NCBI RefSeq assembly: GCF_003026455.1
Contig: NZ_PYMB01000006.1
Location: 124,001-188,000 of the forward strand
Length of the DNA stretch: 64,000 nt
Reading direction: 5' to 3'
Source: Photobacterium rosenbergii
GTDB taxonomy: Bacteria > Pseudomonadota > Gammaproteobacteria > Enterobacterales > Vibrionaceae
Shown here: in pieces, positions 50,004-59,374 of the stretch
Layout: every line of letters begins with the position of its first letter
Position numbering within the stretch: position 1 is the first letter of the stretch
The notes under the pieces: model-generated
What the model saw: only the letters and a program-made list of their open reading frames with translations
Told to the model about the DNA's origin: nothing
Database searches by the model: none
Made by a program: the position numbers and the translations under genes

Positions 50004-50019
50004 TGTGCACATGATCACA
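50004..50019. promoter_or_regulatory. CRP site between crp and yhfA
   Basis: TGTGCACATGATCACA matches TGTGA-N6-TCACA at 9 of 10 fixed bases. It lies 205 bases from the crp start and 50 bases before the yhfA start, in their shared promoter region. Confidence 0.75.
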
Positions 50020-50068
50020 CAGTTGCTAACAAGTGCCGAAAGCCCGTAAAAGTTGTAAGGAGAAAGCA

Positions 50069-50473
50069 ATGCAATCACGAGTGAAATGGGTCGAAAATAT
50101 GACCTTTCTTGGACAGTCAAATTCCGGTCATAGCGTGGTGATGGACGGGAATGGTGGCGAAAAAGCGCCAAGCCCAATGGAACTGGTTTTGATGGCTGCG
50201 GGTGGATGTAGCTCGGTGGATGTGGTTGACGGACTCAAGTCAGCGGGCCAGAAAATTACTGGCTGTGAAGCGCAAATCAACTCGGTGCGCCGTGAACAAG
50301 CCCCGCGTATTTTCACTACTGCTAACCTGCACTTTGTCGTCACCGGTGAAAATCTGGATGAAGCCATCGTAGCTAAGACGGTTGCCGACTCGTTGGAGAA
50401 ATACTGCTCAGTATGCCTGATGCTGGGTGAAGGCGTCGAGATGACCCACTCGTATGAGGTAGTGGAAGAGTAA
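50069..50473 (+). CDS. yhfA: OsmC-family protein YhfA
   Basis: 134-residue OsmC/Ohr-fold protein. The MQSRVKWVENMTFLGQSNSGH start, PSPMELVLMAAGGCSSVDVV (Cys near 56) and KYCSVCLMLGEGVEMTHSYEVV match E. coli YhfA, which also stands divergent from crp. The two cysteines fit the peroxidatic and resolving positions of OsmC proteins, although YhfA itself has no well-defined substrate. AAGGAG precedes the ATG at 50069; the upstream ATG at 50033 is rejected. Confidence 0.9.
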   Translation: MQSRVKWVENMTFLGQSNSGHSVVMDGNGGEKAPSPMELVLMAAGGCSSVDVVDGLKSAGQKITGCEAQINSVRREQAPRIFTTANLHFVVTGENLDEAIVAKTVADSLEKYCSVCLMLGEGVEMTHSYEVVEE

Positions 50474-50520
50474 TTCGGCGGCAAAAGATGGCGATGGGCC
50501 AGAGGCAATGGGAAAATCAC

Positions 50521-50569
50521 GCCTATCGCCTATCGCCTATCGCCTATCGCCTATCGCCTATCGCTTATC
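50521..50569. repeat. Heptamer array GCCTATC x6 plus GCTTATC
   Basis: Six perfect direct copies of GCCTATC (50521-50562) followed by one variant copy GCTTATC (50563-50569), between the ends of the convergent genes yhfA and prkB. Typical of slippage-prone tandem repeats. Confidence 0.95.
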
Positions 50570-50579
50570 GCCGGTGCTA

Positions 50580-51449
50580 TTACCCTATCTTCCCCGTATC
50601 AATCAGCTGCTGGATCAGCGGCCGCATAATCAACTCCATCGCAAAGCTCATCTTGCCGCCGGGCACCACGAGGGTGTTATGGCGCGACATGAATGACCCT
50701 TGGATCATTGACAGCAGGTAGGGGAAGTCGACATTTTTGATGCCACGGAAACGGATCACCACGAAACTTTCATCCAGGCTCGGGATGGCCTTGGCACTGA
50801 ATGGGTTCGAGGTATCGACCGTCGGTACCCGCTGGAAGTTGATATGGGTGCGGGAGAATTGCGGGGTAATGTAGTTGAGGTAATCGTCCATCGAGCGCAC
50901 GATTGACTCCATTACGGCTTCGCGGGAGTGGCCACGATCCCGAGTATCCCTGACGATCTTCTGGATCCATTCGAGGTTGACAATCGGCACCATGCCGATG
51001 AGCAGATCGACATGCTGGGCGGCATTGACTTCGCCATCGACCACACCACCGTGTAGGCCTTCATAGAACAGTAAGTCAGTATTTTCTGGCAGAGTTTGCC
51101 AAGGGGTAAATGTCCCTGGCATCTGGTTATACGGTACGGCTTCGTCAAACGTGTGCAGGTAACGGCGGAACTGGCCGCTACCGTCTTCGCCATATTGGCG
51201 GAAGAAAGTTTCCAGTAATGGGAAATCGTTGGCTTGGGGGCCGAAATAGCTGATATGGCGGCCTTGTTCTTTGGCCTTGCGGATTTCGACGTCCATTTCC
51301 GGACGGGTGAAGCGGTGGAAGCTATCACCTTCAAGCCAGGCAGCATTGATGCTCATCATATTGAACATCTTACGGAATGCTTCGGAGGTGGTAGACGTTC
51401 CCGCCCCCGAGGACCCTGTTACTGCAATAATGGGGTGTTTTGCAGACAT
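50580..51449 (-). CDS. prkB: Phosphoribulokinase-like protein PrkB
   Basis: 289-residue P-loop kinase of the phosphoribulokinase family (E. coli PrkB/YhfA neighbour). Walker A ITAVTGSSGAGTSTTS near 8-22 (written IAVTGSSGAGTSTTS), EGDSFHRFTRPEMDVEIRKA, RHISYFGPQANDF, YEGLHGGVV and NFQRVPTVDTSNPF. The organism shows no Calvin cycle genes here, so the physiological substrate is uncertain. Start MSAKHPIIAV (ATG 51449); an in-frame upstream ATG at 51470 is not used. Same block as yheU and yheT, as in E. coli. Confidence 0.9.
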   Translation of the reverse strand: MSAKHPIIAVTGSSGAGTSTTSEAFRKMFNMMSINAAWLEGDSFHRFTRPEMDVEIRKAKEQGRHISYFGPQANDFPLLETFFRQYGEDGSGQFRRYLHTFDEAVPYNQMPGTFTPWQTLPENTDLLFYEGLHGGVVDGEVNAAQHVDLLIGMVPIVNLEWIQKIVRDTRDRGHSREAVMESIVRSMDDYLNYITPQFSRTHINFQRVPTVDTSNPFSAKAIPSLDESFVVIRFRGIKNVDFPYLLSMIQGSFMSRHNTLVVPGGKMSFAMELIMRPLIQQLIDTGKIG

Positions 51450-51555
51450 GACAAACCCTGTCGTTAACATTAACGGAAAGAGTTATTAACAGGGCTGGGC
51501 GGTAAGGTCAAGCCAGGATGTCAAAAATGCCGGGTCTACAGAGTTCGGGGCAAGG

Positions 51556-51777
51556 TTAACTTTGACCCAATTGGCGTTTGGATTTGATATCGATAGTCTC
51601 GTGCAGTTCGGAATACACAATCACCGCTTCACCGCTTTGCAGTTGCTTGCGTACCCGGTCGACCTTGGCAGCCAGAGACAACTCGCGCTCGCCATAGTCA
51701 GTCCCTTCACGCAATACGAAATGCTCGATAATGTTAGTCAGGGTATCAGGGTCAAGGTCTTGCCAGGGGATGTTCAT
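51556..51777 (-). CDS. yheU: UPF0270 protein YheU
   Basis: 73-residue conserved protein of unknown function. The start [30 protein letters not shown] and [17 protein letters not shown] match E. coli YheU closely. Between yheT and prkB as in E. coli. No membrane segment or signal peptide. Confidence 0.93.
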   Translation of the reverse strand: MNIPWQDLDPDTLTNIIEHFVLREGTDYGERELSLAAKVDRVRKQLQSGEAVIVYSELHETIDIKSKRQLGQS

Positions 51778-51848
51778 GGTTAGGGCTTTTCTGTTGCGGA
51801 TAGTTAGGGCAATTATATTGGCAAAAGCATCAGTTGTAGAGAGAAGAG

Positions 51849-51876
51849 CCTAGTTCCTGGTTCCTAGATCCTAGGC
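51849..51876. repeat. Heptamer array of the CCTAGNN type
   Basis: Four contiguous 7-mers CCTAGTT, CCTGGTT, CCTAGAT, CCTAGGC in the yheT-yheU spacer. They are inverted relative to the array at 51923-51950, 46 bases away. Confidence 0.75.
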
Positions 51877-51922
51877 AGAGCAAGATCATGATATTTAAGC
51901 CCCAGAGTAGTCGCACATCTTT

Positions 51923-51950
51923 CCAGGATCTAGGTTCTAGGATCTAAAAC
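51923..51950. repeat. Heptamer array CCAGGAT/CTAGGWT overlapping the yheT 3' end
   Basis: CCAGGAT, CTAGGTT, CTAGGAT, CTAAAAC in 7-base register. On the minus strand these read ATCCTAG-type units and encode the last codons of yheT (VLDPRT and the stop). The inverted partner array is at 51849-51876, so the two could form an imperfect hairpin in RNA. Confidence 0.75.
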
Positions 51951-52910
51951 CTTCCTAAACCACTCCGGTACCGTCTTCTCGAGCCAGAAATCCGGTTGGC
52001 GCCATGATCCGGTGACAAACCCGACATGGCCGCCGTATTGGCAGAGATCGTATTGGATGTGTGGTGGCAGCGGTTCTGTGGGGATCACCGCCTCGGTCAT
52101 GAACGGGTCATCCTTGGCATGGATCACCCTAAGTGGAACGGCCACGTCAGCAAGGCGGGGCAGGCCACTGCAGCGCTGGTAATAATCGGCGGCATCTTTG
52201 AAGCCGTGCAGCGGCGCAGTGACGTGTTCGTCAAACTGCCACAGGGTTTGCAGTTGCCCTGCAACTTCATTTGATACCGGCATATCATCAGGAAGGGCAG
52301 CGATTTTCCGGCTCAGGTTACGCTTCATCGAGCCAAGCAGGTATTGCTGGTAGATTTTGGAGAATCCCTGCTGGATCCTTTCCGAGCAGGCAGCGAGATC
52401 CAACGGTGGGGAGATCACCTGTGCGGCGGAGAGTTCGGAGTGCTCCCCGCTTTCTGCTAGGTAGTTCACCAGCATATTGCCCCCAAGCGACACACCGACG
52501 GCGACAAAGGGCTGGGTAGGTAATTGTTGGCGCAACCACTGGATAAAGAAACGGGCGTCGCTGGTTTCCCCCGAGTGGTAGCTGCGTGGCATGCGGTTCA
52601 TCTCGCCACTGCAGCCGCGAAAGTGCATCATTACCGCGAGCCAACCTTGTTGCTTGGCGGCATGAAGCAACCCATTTGCATAGGGGCTGTGGAAACTGCC
52701 TTCAAGGCCATGGAACAGGATCATCACCGGCTGCTCGGGGTGGCAATCGGCAACAGGCGCTGTCCAGGCTAAGTCGAGGAAATCACCATCAGGCGTCTCA
52801 ATCCGCTGGGTGAGGGGAGTGAACAATGGCTTGCGACGCAAAAAGCGCGGCAGCAGGGTTTGCAGGTGGGGGTTTGCTAGCCCTTTGGCTGGCTGGAAAG
52901 CCATTGTCAT
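51930..52910 (-). CDS. yheT: Alpha/beta hydrolase YheT
   Basis: 326-residue hydrolase of the AB-hydrolase-4 / embryogenesis-associated EMB8 group, likely an esterase of unknown substrate. FHGLEGSFHSPYANGLL near 66-82, the nucleophile elbow VAVGVSLGGNMLVNYLAE near 137-154 (Ser in GVSLGG), Asp in IHAKDDPFM near 264 and His in YGGHVGFVTG near 296. Its final residues VLDPRT are coded by a heptamer repeat array, so the original C-terminus may have been altered. Start 52910 has GAGG upstream. Confidence 0.9.
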   Translation of the reverse strand: MTMAFQPAKGLANPHLQTLLPRFLRRKPLFTPLTQRIETPDGDFLDLAWTAPVADCHPEQPVMILFHGLEGSFHSPYANGLLHAAKQQGWLAVMMHFRGCSGEMNRMPRSYHSGETSDARFFIQWLRQQLPTQPFVAVGVSLGGNMLVNYLAESGEHSELSAAQVISPPLDLAACSERIQQGFSKIYQQYLLGSMKRNLSRKIAALPDDMPVSNEVAGQLQTLWQFDEHVTAPLHGFKDAADYYQRCSGLPRLADVAVPLRVIHAKDDPFMTEAVIPTEPLPPHIQYDLCQYGGHVGFVTGSWRQPDFWLEKTVPEWFRKVLDPRT

Positions 52911-52930
52911 AACGGTTCCTCGAAGTGGTT

Positions 52931-53419
52931 CTATTTCGCCATCAGTTTATCTATCAATGCCACAGCCCCCAGGCGATGGCAATAGCGGGCAAGGTTTGCA
53001 CCGGGTACATGCTCTGCTACGTGGCGGAGCGGCATTTGGTTTAACGCTGCAATCAAGTCGTGCTGTTGTTGGCGCTCCATTTGCAATTCGAAGTTTTTGA
53101 GCTGCTCGTATCCGTCGCTATCTAGCTGGGGTTTCAATGAGCGGCGCATGTGGTGGTAGCGTTCGAGCAGGCCCTCAGTCGGTTTGAGGCTCTGCTCGAG
53201 TTGCTGCCGTTGTTCCTGTGTCAGGTCAATAGACTGCGCATCGAGCCAGATCATTAGCAGGGCCAGGTTGACGCTCCCGCTGTGGAAAGTTTGCAGGGCC
53301 AGGCAGGCGGCCTCAACGTCCGCCTTAAAGTAGTGAGTGTAGCTAAACTGCCAGAAGGCATCATGGCTCAGCGGCTCGCGCTTCGAACCATGACGGCAAG
53401 GCTCATCATTCAGGGGCAT
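52931..53419 (-). CDS. TIGR02444 / DUF2390 family protein
   Basis: 162-residue, mostly helical, soluble protein with FWQFSYTHYFKADVEAACLALQT near 22-44 and LLMIWLDAQS, the pattern I associate with the TIGR02444 (DUF2390) family of gammaproteobacteria. No function is known. Its start overlaps the yheS stop by 14 bases, so it is translated from the yheS message and sits between yheS and yheT. Confidence 0.75.
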   Translation of the reverse strand: MPLNDEPCRHGSKREPLSHDAFWQFSYTHYFKADVEAACLALQTFHSGSVNLALLMIWLDAQSIDLTQEQRQQLEQSLKPTEGLLERYHHMRRSLKPQLDSDGYEQLKNFELQMERQQQHDLIAALNQMPLRHVAEHVPGANLARYCHRLGAVALIDKLMAK

Positions 53420-55328
53420 GTTGCTGCTCCATTGACTCCAGTTCTTCCTGTAGCTCCATCCACTCCATTTCTACCTCTTCCAGCGATGACTTGGCATCCG
53501 CTTGGATCTGTAGCTGCTCATTCAGCAAAGCTTTGTTCTCCGCCTCATAAATGCTGCTGTCACTGAGCTTGGCTTCGGCATCAGTGATAGCGGCATTGAG
53601 CTTGTCCATCTTGGTTTCAAGCTGGGTGATCTTCTTACGGAGCGGAGCTGTCAGCTTACGCAGTTCTGCCTCTAGGCGCTTTTGTTCTTTGCGCGAAGCG
53701 GCGCTGTTGTCTTTAGTCACTTCCGGCTTGCTGGCCTGCATTTCTCGGCGCTCGTTACGCTGCTGCTCGGTCAACCATTTGTGGTAATCGTTGAGATCAC
53801 CGTTGAACGGGACGACCTGACGGTCGTGAACGAGGTAAAGGTCATCAGTTGTCGCCCGCAATAGGAAACGGTCGTGGCTGACAATGACCATTGCGCCGTC
53901 ATAGGACTGCAGGGCGAGTGTCAGGGCCTGGCGCATATCGAGATCCAGGTGGTTGGTCGGTTCATCGAGTAGCAGCAGGTTAGGGCGTTGCCATACGATA
54001 AGGGCCAGTACCAGACGGGCCTTTTCCCCGCCGGAGAATGGGCCGACTTTTTCTAATGCCTTGTCACCGAGGAAGCCGAAGCTGCCGAGGTAGTCACGTA
54101 ACTGCTGCTCGGTAGCCTGCGGCGCAATACGCGCCATATGTTGGACCGGGGTATCGTCCATATACAGGGTTTCAAGTTGGTGCTGGGCGAAGTAGCCAAT
54201 CTTCACCCCCTGTGAGTAGGCGAGGTCCCCGGCCTTGGCAGGCAGTTCGCCAGCCAGCATCTTGATCAGGGTCGATTTACCGGCGCCGTTACGGCCAAGT
54301 AGGCCAATTCGGCTTCCCGGCACCAGGTTCAACCGGATCTTTTCAAGGATCAGGTTGTCACCGTAACCCGCTGCCACCTGATCCATCATCAGGATAGGGT
54401 TCGGCAGGGCGCTGGGTTCGCGGAACTCGAAACTGAAGGGGTTATCGAACTGGGCCGGTAACACTTTTTCCATCCGCTCCAGGGCTTTGATCCGGCTCTG
54501 GGCCTGACGGGCCTTGCTGGCCTTGTAACGGAAGCGGTCGATGTAAGATTGCATGTGGGCCATTTGCTTTTGCTGCTTCTGGTACATTGCCTGTTGCAAC
54601 ACCAGCTTTTCCGCCCGCTGGGTTTCAAACGATGAGTAGTTACCGGTGTAACTGTTCATGGTCTGGTTTTCAATATGGATGATCCGGTTGACGATAGGGT
54701 CAAGGAAGTCACGGTCGTGCGAGATCAATACCAGCGTGCCACGGTAGCTTTGCAGCCATTTCTCCAGCCACATGACAGCATCGAGATCCAAGTGGTTGGT
54801 TGGTTCATCGAGTAACAGTAGGTCTGAGCGGCAAAGCAGGGCCTGGGCAAGGTTGAGGCGCATACGCCAACCACCCGAGAATTGGGTTAGGTGCCATTGC
54901 ATTTGTTCCTGCGAGAAACCCAAACCGTCCAGCAGTTCGGCGGCACGGGCACGGATACTGTAGCCACCAATGGCTTCTAGCTTGCCATGTAATTCTGCAA
55001 CCTTGGTACCATTGTCTGCTTGCTCGGCAGCAAGTAGATCTGCTTCCAATTGGCGGTATTCACGGTCACCGTCAATGACATATTCCAGTGCCTCGCGCTC
55101 AAGGGCAGGGGTTTCCTGGGCAACCCAGGCCAACTCCCAGTTTGCTGGGTACTGGCAGTTACCGGCATCGACACTCAGCTCATGCTTGAGCAGGGCAAAC
55201 AGGGTGGACTTACCACAGCCATTTTTGCCGACCAGACCGACTTTGTCGCCCGGGTGGATAGTCGCCGTGGCTTGGTCAAGCAGGATCTTGCCACCGCGTA
55301 GAAGTTGGATATCGGAAAAAGTGATCAT
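53406..55328 (-). CDS. yheS: ABC-F ATPase YheS
   Basis: Soluble twin-ATPase of the ABC-F group, which act on ribosomes; no membrane segments. 640 residues: Walker A GKNGCGKST near 34-42, signature SGGWRMRLNLAQAL, Walker B LLLLDEPTNHLDLDA; second half GRNGAGKST near 345-353, SGGEKARLVLALIV, LLLLDEPTNHLDLDM. The C-terminal coiled coil (about 540-640) is Glu/Gln-rich. Start MITFSDIQLLRGG (ATG 55328) as in E. coli YheS, and next to kefG as there; the in-frame ATG at 55358 is rejected. Confidence 0.92.
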   Translation of the reverse strand: MITFSDIQLLRGGKILLDQATATIHPGDKVGLVGKNGCGKSTLFALLKHELSVDAGNCQYPANWELAWVAQETPALEREALEYVIDGDREYRQLEADLLAAEQADNGTKVAELHGKLEAIGGYSIRARAAELLDGLGFSQEQMQWHLTQFSGGWRMRLNLAQALLCRSDLLLLDEPTNHLDLDAVMWLEKWLQSYRGTLVLISHDRDFLDPIVNRIIHIENQTMNSYTGNYSSFETQRAEKLVLQQAMYQKQQKQMAHMQSYIDRFRYKASKARQAQSRIKALERMEKVLPAQFDNPFSFEFREPSALPNPILMMDQVAAGYGDNLILEKIRLNLVPGSRIGLLGRNGAGKSTLIKMLAGELPAKAGDLAYSQGVKIGYFAQHQLETLYMDDTPVQHMARIAPQATEQQLRDYLGSFGFLGDKALEKVGPFSGGEKARLVLALIVWQRPNLLLLDEPTNHLDLDMRQALTLALQSYDGAMVIVSHDRFLLRATTDDLYLVHDRQVVPFNGDLNDYHKWLTEQQRNERREMQASKPEVTKDNSAASRKEQKRLEAELRKLTAPLRKKITQLETKMDKLNAAITDAEAKLSDSSIYEAENKALLNEQLQIQADAKSSLEEVEMEWMELQEELESMEQQHAPE

Positions 55329-55571
55329 TGACTGTGCCGGGGGTGCCCCGCTCCGCAAAAACTAAATGCAAGAAATAAGTGCGGAGTCTACCGCAAAGCG
55401 GCGGTGACCGCTAATACCTGCCATAGCGGAAGAAAAAACAAACAAGGTGGCAATGGGAGGCGATTAATCGATCCTCTTTGGCTGCAATTATGTATTATGT
55501 TGATATAGGTTAATAAAACGTTGTAACCCATGGCGAAATAGGCATATTTTGCTGTTGTAACAAGGAATGCT

Positions 55572-56141
55572 ATGTCAGCAAAAGGACTTCCACGCATACT
55601 CGTACTTTATGCCCATCCTGATCCGGAGGCATCGGTTGCTAACCGCGCCATGCTGGCGGCGATCAGCCGGCTCCCCCATGTCACGGTCCATGACCTCTAT
55701 GCGGCCTATCCCGACTTCTTTATCGATATTACTTTTGAACGCGAGCTAGTCCGGGACCACGACATCATCGTTTTCCAGCACCCGCTTTATATGTATTCCT
55801 GCCCGTCGCTGCTCAAGGAGTGGATAGACGTCGTCTTGAGCAAAGGGTTTGCCCATGGTGAAGGCACCCAAACCCAGGGTAAGTATTGGCGTTCGGTGAT
55901 CACCACTGGCGGGGCGGCTGAGGCGTATACCCCAGACGGTTACAACCGTTGCAGCGTTGATGAAATCCTCCGCCCGTTCGAACTGAGTGCCATGCTGTGC
56001 CGGATGGAGTGGCTGCCGCCGTTGGTGTTGCACTGGGCCCGGCGGATACCTGCCGGGGAACGTGAACAACATGCCGAAGACTATCGTCAGTGGCTTGAAG
56101 CGCCAATGGCCCTGATGGAGGAAGCGAAGTATGGCGAGTGA
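55572..56141 (+). CDS. kefG: KefG-type ancillary quinone oxidoreductase
   Basis: 189-residue flavodoxin-like NAD(P)H dehydrogenase fold protein that binds and activates the KefB potassium efflux system. [20 protein letters not shown] near 9-28, [26 protein letters not shown] near 65-90 and [15 protein letters not shown] near 112-126 match the family. AAGGA precedes the ATG. It overlaps kefB by 11 bases, which supports the assignment as KefG, not KefF. Confidence 0.92.
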   Translation: MSAKGLPRILVLYAHPDPEASVANRAMLAAISRLPHVTVHDLYAAYPDFFIDITFERELVRDHDIIVFQHPLYMYSCPSLLKEWIDVVLSKGFAHGEGTQTQGKYWRSVITTGGAAEAYTPDGYNRCSVDEILRPFELSAMLCRMEWLPPLVLHWARRIPAGEREQHAEDYRQWLEAPMALMEEAKYGE

Positions 56142-57942
56142 TGTATTGTCGGTCAGTGTTGTGTTCCTAGCCGCAGCGGTGGTGGCTGTGCCGATTGCCC
56201 AACGTTTGGGGCTGGGCTCTGTTTTAGGGTATTTGTTGGCGGGGATCGCTATTGGCCCGTGGGGGCTGAGGCTGATTTCTGATGTGGATGCTATTCTCCA
56301 TTTCTCCGAATTTGGTGTGGTGCTGCTGCTGTTCCTGATTGGCCTTGAACTAAACCCCAAGAAGCTGTGGCAGATGCGCAAGCCTATTTTGGGGTTGGGC
56401 GGTAGCCAGGTGGTGGTCACCAGTTTGGTGATTGCAGCACTGGTGTTGATGCTGGCCGGCCAGTCATTGCTACCTGCGGTTTCTTGGCGTGATGCGCTAG
56501 TGGTTGGGATGGGGTTGGCGTTGTCGTCAACGGCGATTGCCTTACGTGTTATTGAAGAGCAAAACCTTGGAGGTAGTGAAACCGGTCAGTCCGGGTTTGC
56601 GGTGCTGCTGTTTCAAGATATTGCCGTGATCCCTATGTTGGCGATACTGCCGGTCTTAGCGGGTGGTGGCGGTGGCAGCTGGATTGATTTTGCCTGGATG
56701 ATAGGCGGGATCCTTGCCCTGTTGGTCGGCGGTCACTTTCTGTTGCGGCCATTGTTCCGCTGGGTGGTGATGAGCGGTGTGCGTGAGTTGTTCAATGTCG
56801 CGGCCCTGCTTCTGGTGATCGGTATTGCTCTGGGAATGCAGTCGCTTGGGCTGTCGATGGCGCTCGGTACTTTCTTGGCCGGGGTCTTGCTGGCCGAGAG
56901 TGAATACCGCCATGAGCTGGAAATTGCCATTGAGCCTTTCAAAGGGTTGTTGCTGGGCCTGTTTTTCATCTCGGTGGGGATGGCGGTTAACCTCGGGCTA
57001 CTGTTGCAATACCCATTGCAGATCCTGCTAGCCGTCATTGCCCTAATTAGTATCAAAGGTTTTATTTTGTATGGGCTGGCACGTATTTTTGGCACCCGAG
57101 CTAAATCACGCAGCCAGATGGCGGCGATCCTTAGCCAGGGTGGGGAGTTCGCTTTTGTCCTGTTTACCGCCGCAATGGGTGAGGGGTTATTGGGTGGAGA
57201 GTTGTCAGCGTTCCTGCTGGTGGTCGTGAGCCTGTCGATGATGACGACGCCGCTGATTTTACTGCTGCAGGACAAATGGTTTGTTTACACCTTTAAGGCG
57301 GAAGCCGAGGCTGAGCTAGAATCAGACGTGATAGACCGTGAACCGCGAGTGATTATCACTGGTTTCGGTCGCTTCGGTCAGGTTGTGGGGCGATTACTGT
57401 TTGCCAATAAAATCCGGGTGACGGTACTGGAGCGGGACCCAAGCCAGATCCAATTCCTGCGTAAATTCGGCTACAAGGTGTATTACGGTGATGCCACCCA
57501 ATTGGAATTACTGCGTGCCGCTGGGGCCGATAAGGCAGAAGCTATTATCATCTGTACCGATGAACCCGACGAGGTGATGGAAGTGGTCGATTTATGCCAG
57601 CAATATTTCCCCAACCTCAAAGTACTGGCAAGGGCCCGCAGCCGGGTTGAAGCTCACCAGTTGCTTAGCCATGGCGTCGAGAATTTTTCCCGTGAAACTT
57701 TTGCCGGTGCCCTTGATTTGGGCCGCCAGGCCCTCATATCTCTGGGTATGCACCCCTATCAGGCCAAGCGGGCTGAAGCCCATTTCCGCCGCTTGGATAC
57801 CACCGCGCTGAGAGATCTGTTGCCGCAACACTCGGAAGATGTCCATCTAGCAACCCGGGCACGTGAAGCGCGCAAAGAGCTTGAAGAGATCTTTGATAGG
57901 GAAATGCGGGGAGAGCGGGAGCGTCATAACGGCTGGGATTGA
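56131..57942 (+). CDS. kefB: Glutathione-gated potassium/proton antiporter KefB
   Basis: Efflux system that protects against electrophiles by lowering cytoplasmic pH. The 603 residues form about 12 membrane helices (1 to about 385) of the CPA2 type, with [16 protein letters not shown] and the ion-site [16 protein letters not shown] (Gln-Asp), then a cytosolic RCK/KTN domain from about 405 ([32 protein letters not shown]) and a short C-tail. KefB rather than KefC is chosen because kefG lies upstream and yheV follows, as in E. coli. Confidence 0.92.
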   Translation: MASDVLSVSVVFLAAAVVAVPIAQRLGLGSVLGYLLAGIAIGPWGLRLISDVDAILHFSEFGVVLLLFLIGLELNPKKLWQMRKPILGLGGSQVVVTSLVIAALVLMLAGQSLLPAVSWRDALVVGMGLALSSTAIALRVIEEQNLGGSETGQSGFAVLLFQDIAVIPMLAILPVLAGGGGGSWIDFAWMIGGILALLVGGHFLLRPLFRWVVMSGVRELFNVAALLLVIGIALGMQSLGLSMALGTFLAGVLLAESEYRHELEIAIEPFKGLLLGLFFISVGMAVNLGLLLQYPLQILLAVIALISIKGFILYGLARIFGTRAKSRSQMAAILSQGGEFAFVLFTAAMGEGLLGGELSAFLLVVVSLSMMTTPLILLLQDKWFVYTFKAEAEAELESDVIDREPRVIITGFGRFGQVVGRLLFANKIRVTVLERDPSQIQFLRKFGYKVYYGDATQLELLRAAGADKAEAIIICTDEPDEVMEVVDLCQQYFPNLKVLARARSRVEAHQLLSHGVENFSRETFAGALDLGRQALISLGMHPYQAKRAEAHFRRLDTTALRDLLPQHSEDVHLATRAREARKELEEIFDREMRGERERHNGWD

Positions 57943-57995
57943 CCAGTCCTTAAATGCTAGTGACATCAACGAACATAGTGGCAAGGAGCGAAAGC

Positions 57996-58208
57996 ATGGC
58001 CAAGAAACGGTTTATCGCCGGTGCAGTCTGTCCAAGCTGTAGTCAGCAAGATACATTGCGCTGGTGGCAGGAAAATGAGGTCGAGCGGGTTGAATGTGTA
58101 TCCTGCGGTCATACCGATACCAGAGCACCCCAGTCCGTAGAGCAGAGCGATCAACTCTCTTCGCAAACCAAACAACAGGTTATCGGGATTTTCAAACCCG
58201 AGGACTAA
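57996..58208 (+). CDS. yheV: YheV-type zinc-ribbon protein
   Basis: 70-residue protein MAKKRFIAGAVCPSCSQQDTL with two CxxC pairs (CPSC near 12-15, CVSC near 33-36) and C-terminal QQVIGIFKPED, matching E. coli YheV. The four cysteines should bind zinc; no function is known. AAGGAG precedes ATG 57996. Follows kefB as in E. coli. Confidence 0.9.
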   Translation: MAKKRFIAGAVCPSCSQQDTLRWWQENEVERVECVSCGHTDTRAPQSVEQSDQLSSQTKQQVIGIFKPED

Positions 58209-58310
58209 GTAGGCTGAACAGCCTTTAAACAGAATATTGGCATCTTGCTGCCATTATCCGGTATCATGCGGGCGAAATCCTTTGATACCCAGTTCAAAAT
58301 TGGAGTAAAC

Positions 58311-58880
58311 ATGAAAGTCGCTAAAGACATCGTAGTAAGCCTGGCTTACCAAGTTAAGACCGAAGAAGGCGTTGTTGTTGACCAGTCGACAACTGAAGCA
58401 CCTCTTGATTACCTACACGGCCACAACAACCTGATCGTAGGTTTGGAGAAGGCGCTTGAAGGCCGTGAAGCTGGCGACAAGTTTGAAGTGACAGTTGCTC
58501 CAGAAGAAGCTTACGGCGAGCATATCGATGCGATGGTTCAGCGTGTACCGGCTGACGTTTTCCAGGGCGTAGATGAAATCACTGTTGGCATGCGTTTCCT
58601 AGCAGACACTGATCAGGGCCCAATCCCTGTAGAAGTGACTGAAGTTGACGGTGACCACGTTGTTGTCGACGGCAACCACATGCTAGCTGGTCAAACTCTG
58701 ACTTTCGGCGTAGAAGTTGTTGCTGTTCGCGCTGCGACTGAAGAAGAAATCGCTCACGGCCATATCCACCAAGGTGGCGGCTGTTGTGGTGGCGGTAGCT
58801 GCGGCGACCACGACCACGGTGAGAAAGAAGAAGGCTGCTGCGGCGGCGAAGAAAAAGGCGGCTGCGGCTGCTCGCACTAA
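58311..58880 (+). CDS. slyD: FKBP-type peptidyl-prolyl isomerase SlyD
   Basis: Cytosolic isomerase and chaperone that also delivers nickel to hydrogenase. The 189 residues have FKBP halves (SLAYQVKTEEGVVVDQST; HGHNNLIVGLEKALEGR), the inserted IF chaperone flap (about 70-130), and a metal-binding C-terminal tail very rich in Cys, His and Gly (GGGCCGGGSCGDHDHGE, then CCGG and CGCSH). The start MKVAKDIVVSLAY at ATG 58311 follows TGGAG. An in-frame ATG at 58245 is rejected. Confidence 0.95.
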   Translation: MKVAKDIVVSLAYQVKTEEGVVVDQSTTEAPLDYLHGHNNLIVGLEKALEGREAGDKFEVTVAPEEAYGEHIDAMVQRVPADVFQGVDEITVGMRFLADTDQGPIPVEVTEVDGDHVVVDGNHMLAGQTLTFGVEVVAVRAATEEEIAHGHIHQGGGCCGGGSCGDHDHGEKEEGCCGGEEKGGCGCSH

Positions 58881-58903
58881 TCATTCTTAATGATTAAGTG
58901 ATC

Positions 58904-58935
58904 AAAAACGGGAAGCATTTTGGCTTCCCGTTTTT
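58904..58935 (+). terminator. slyD terminator
   Basis: AAAAACGGGAAGC / GCTTCCCGTTTTT with a 6-base loop. Confidence 0.92.
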
Positions 58936-59076
58936 ATTTTGATGCCTTTTGGGATGGTCCTGAGGTTCTATGGCCCTATGGAAGAGCAGTAAAGCTCATA
59001 CTTTTCTAGTCTGGGGTTGAACTTTAGCTCAATACATATGGAGAATATTGACTCCCTACCGGCATAGTAATTTTGC

Positions 59077-59124
59077 ACAGCACCACAGCACCACAGCACC
59101 ACAGCACCACAGCACCACAGCACC
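59077..59124. repeat. Octamer array ACAGCACC x6
   Basis: Six perfect copies of ACAGCACC in direct tandem (59077-59124), followed by TAGGACC CAGTACC. It lies between the convergent slyD and slyX genes, 25 bases past the slyX stop. Confidence 0.95.
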
Positions 59125-59148
59125 TAGGACCCAGTACCACTTGCCCAG

Positions 59149-59370
59149 TTAATAATGCGGCGGCGGTGTTTCTTCCGACTCGCTGGCCAGGTTGGACGGC
59201 TCCATCCCTTTGACCTTGCCGACCATGAACTTCAGTTGGGTCTGCATCTTATCAATCAGGAACTGCTGCTCGGTCAGGGCCTGGTTGAGATCCTCGATGG
59301 TTTGCTCTTGGAAAGCCTGCTTCATTTCAAGCTCGTCAATACGGGCCTGTAGCTGTTCGATTTCTTTCAT
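59149..59370 (-). CDS. slyX: SlyX-like small coiled-coil protein
   Basis: 73 residues, nearly all coiled coil ([34 protein letters not shown]), then a Gly/Ser-rich tail ending TPPPHY. This is the SlyX family, whose role is unknown; the C-terminal PPHY/PPPHY is typical. In E. coli slyX is beside slyD and fkpA, as here. Confidence 0.92.
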   Translation of the reverse strand: MKEIEQLQARIDELEMKQAFQEQTIEDLNQALTEQQFLIDKMQTQLKFMVGKVKGMEPSNLASESEETPPPHY

Positions 59371-59374
59371 TGCG

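Noticed and set aside
50521-50569. Could this tandem array be a CRISPR?
   Set aside because: Units are 7 bp with no spacers; no cas genes anywhere in the window.
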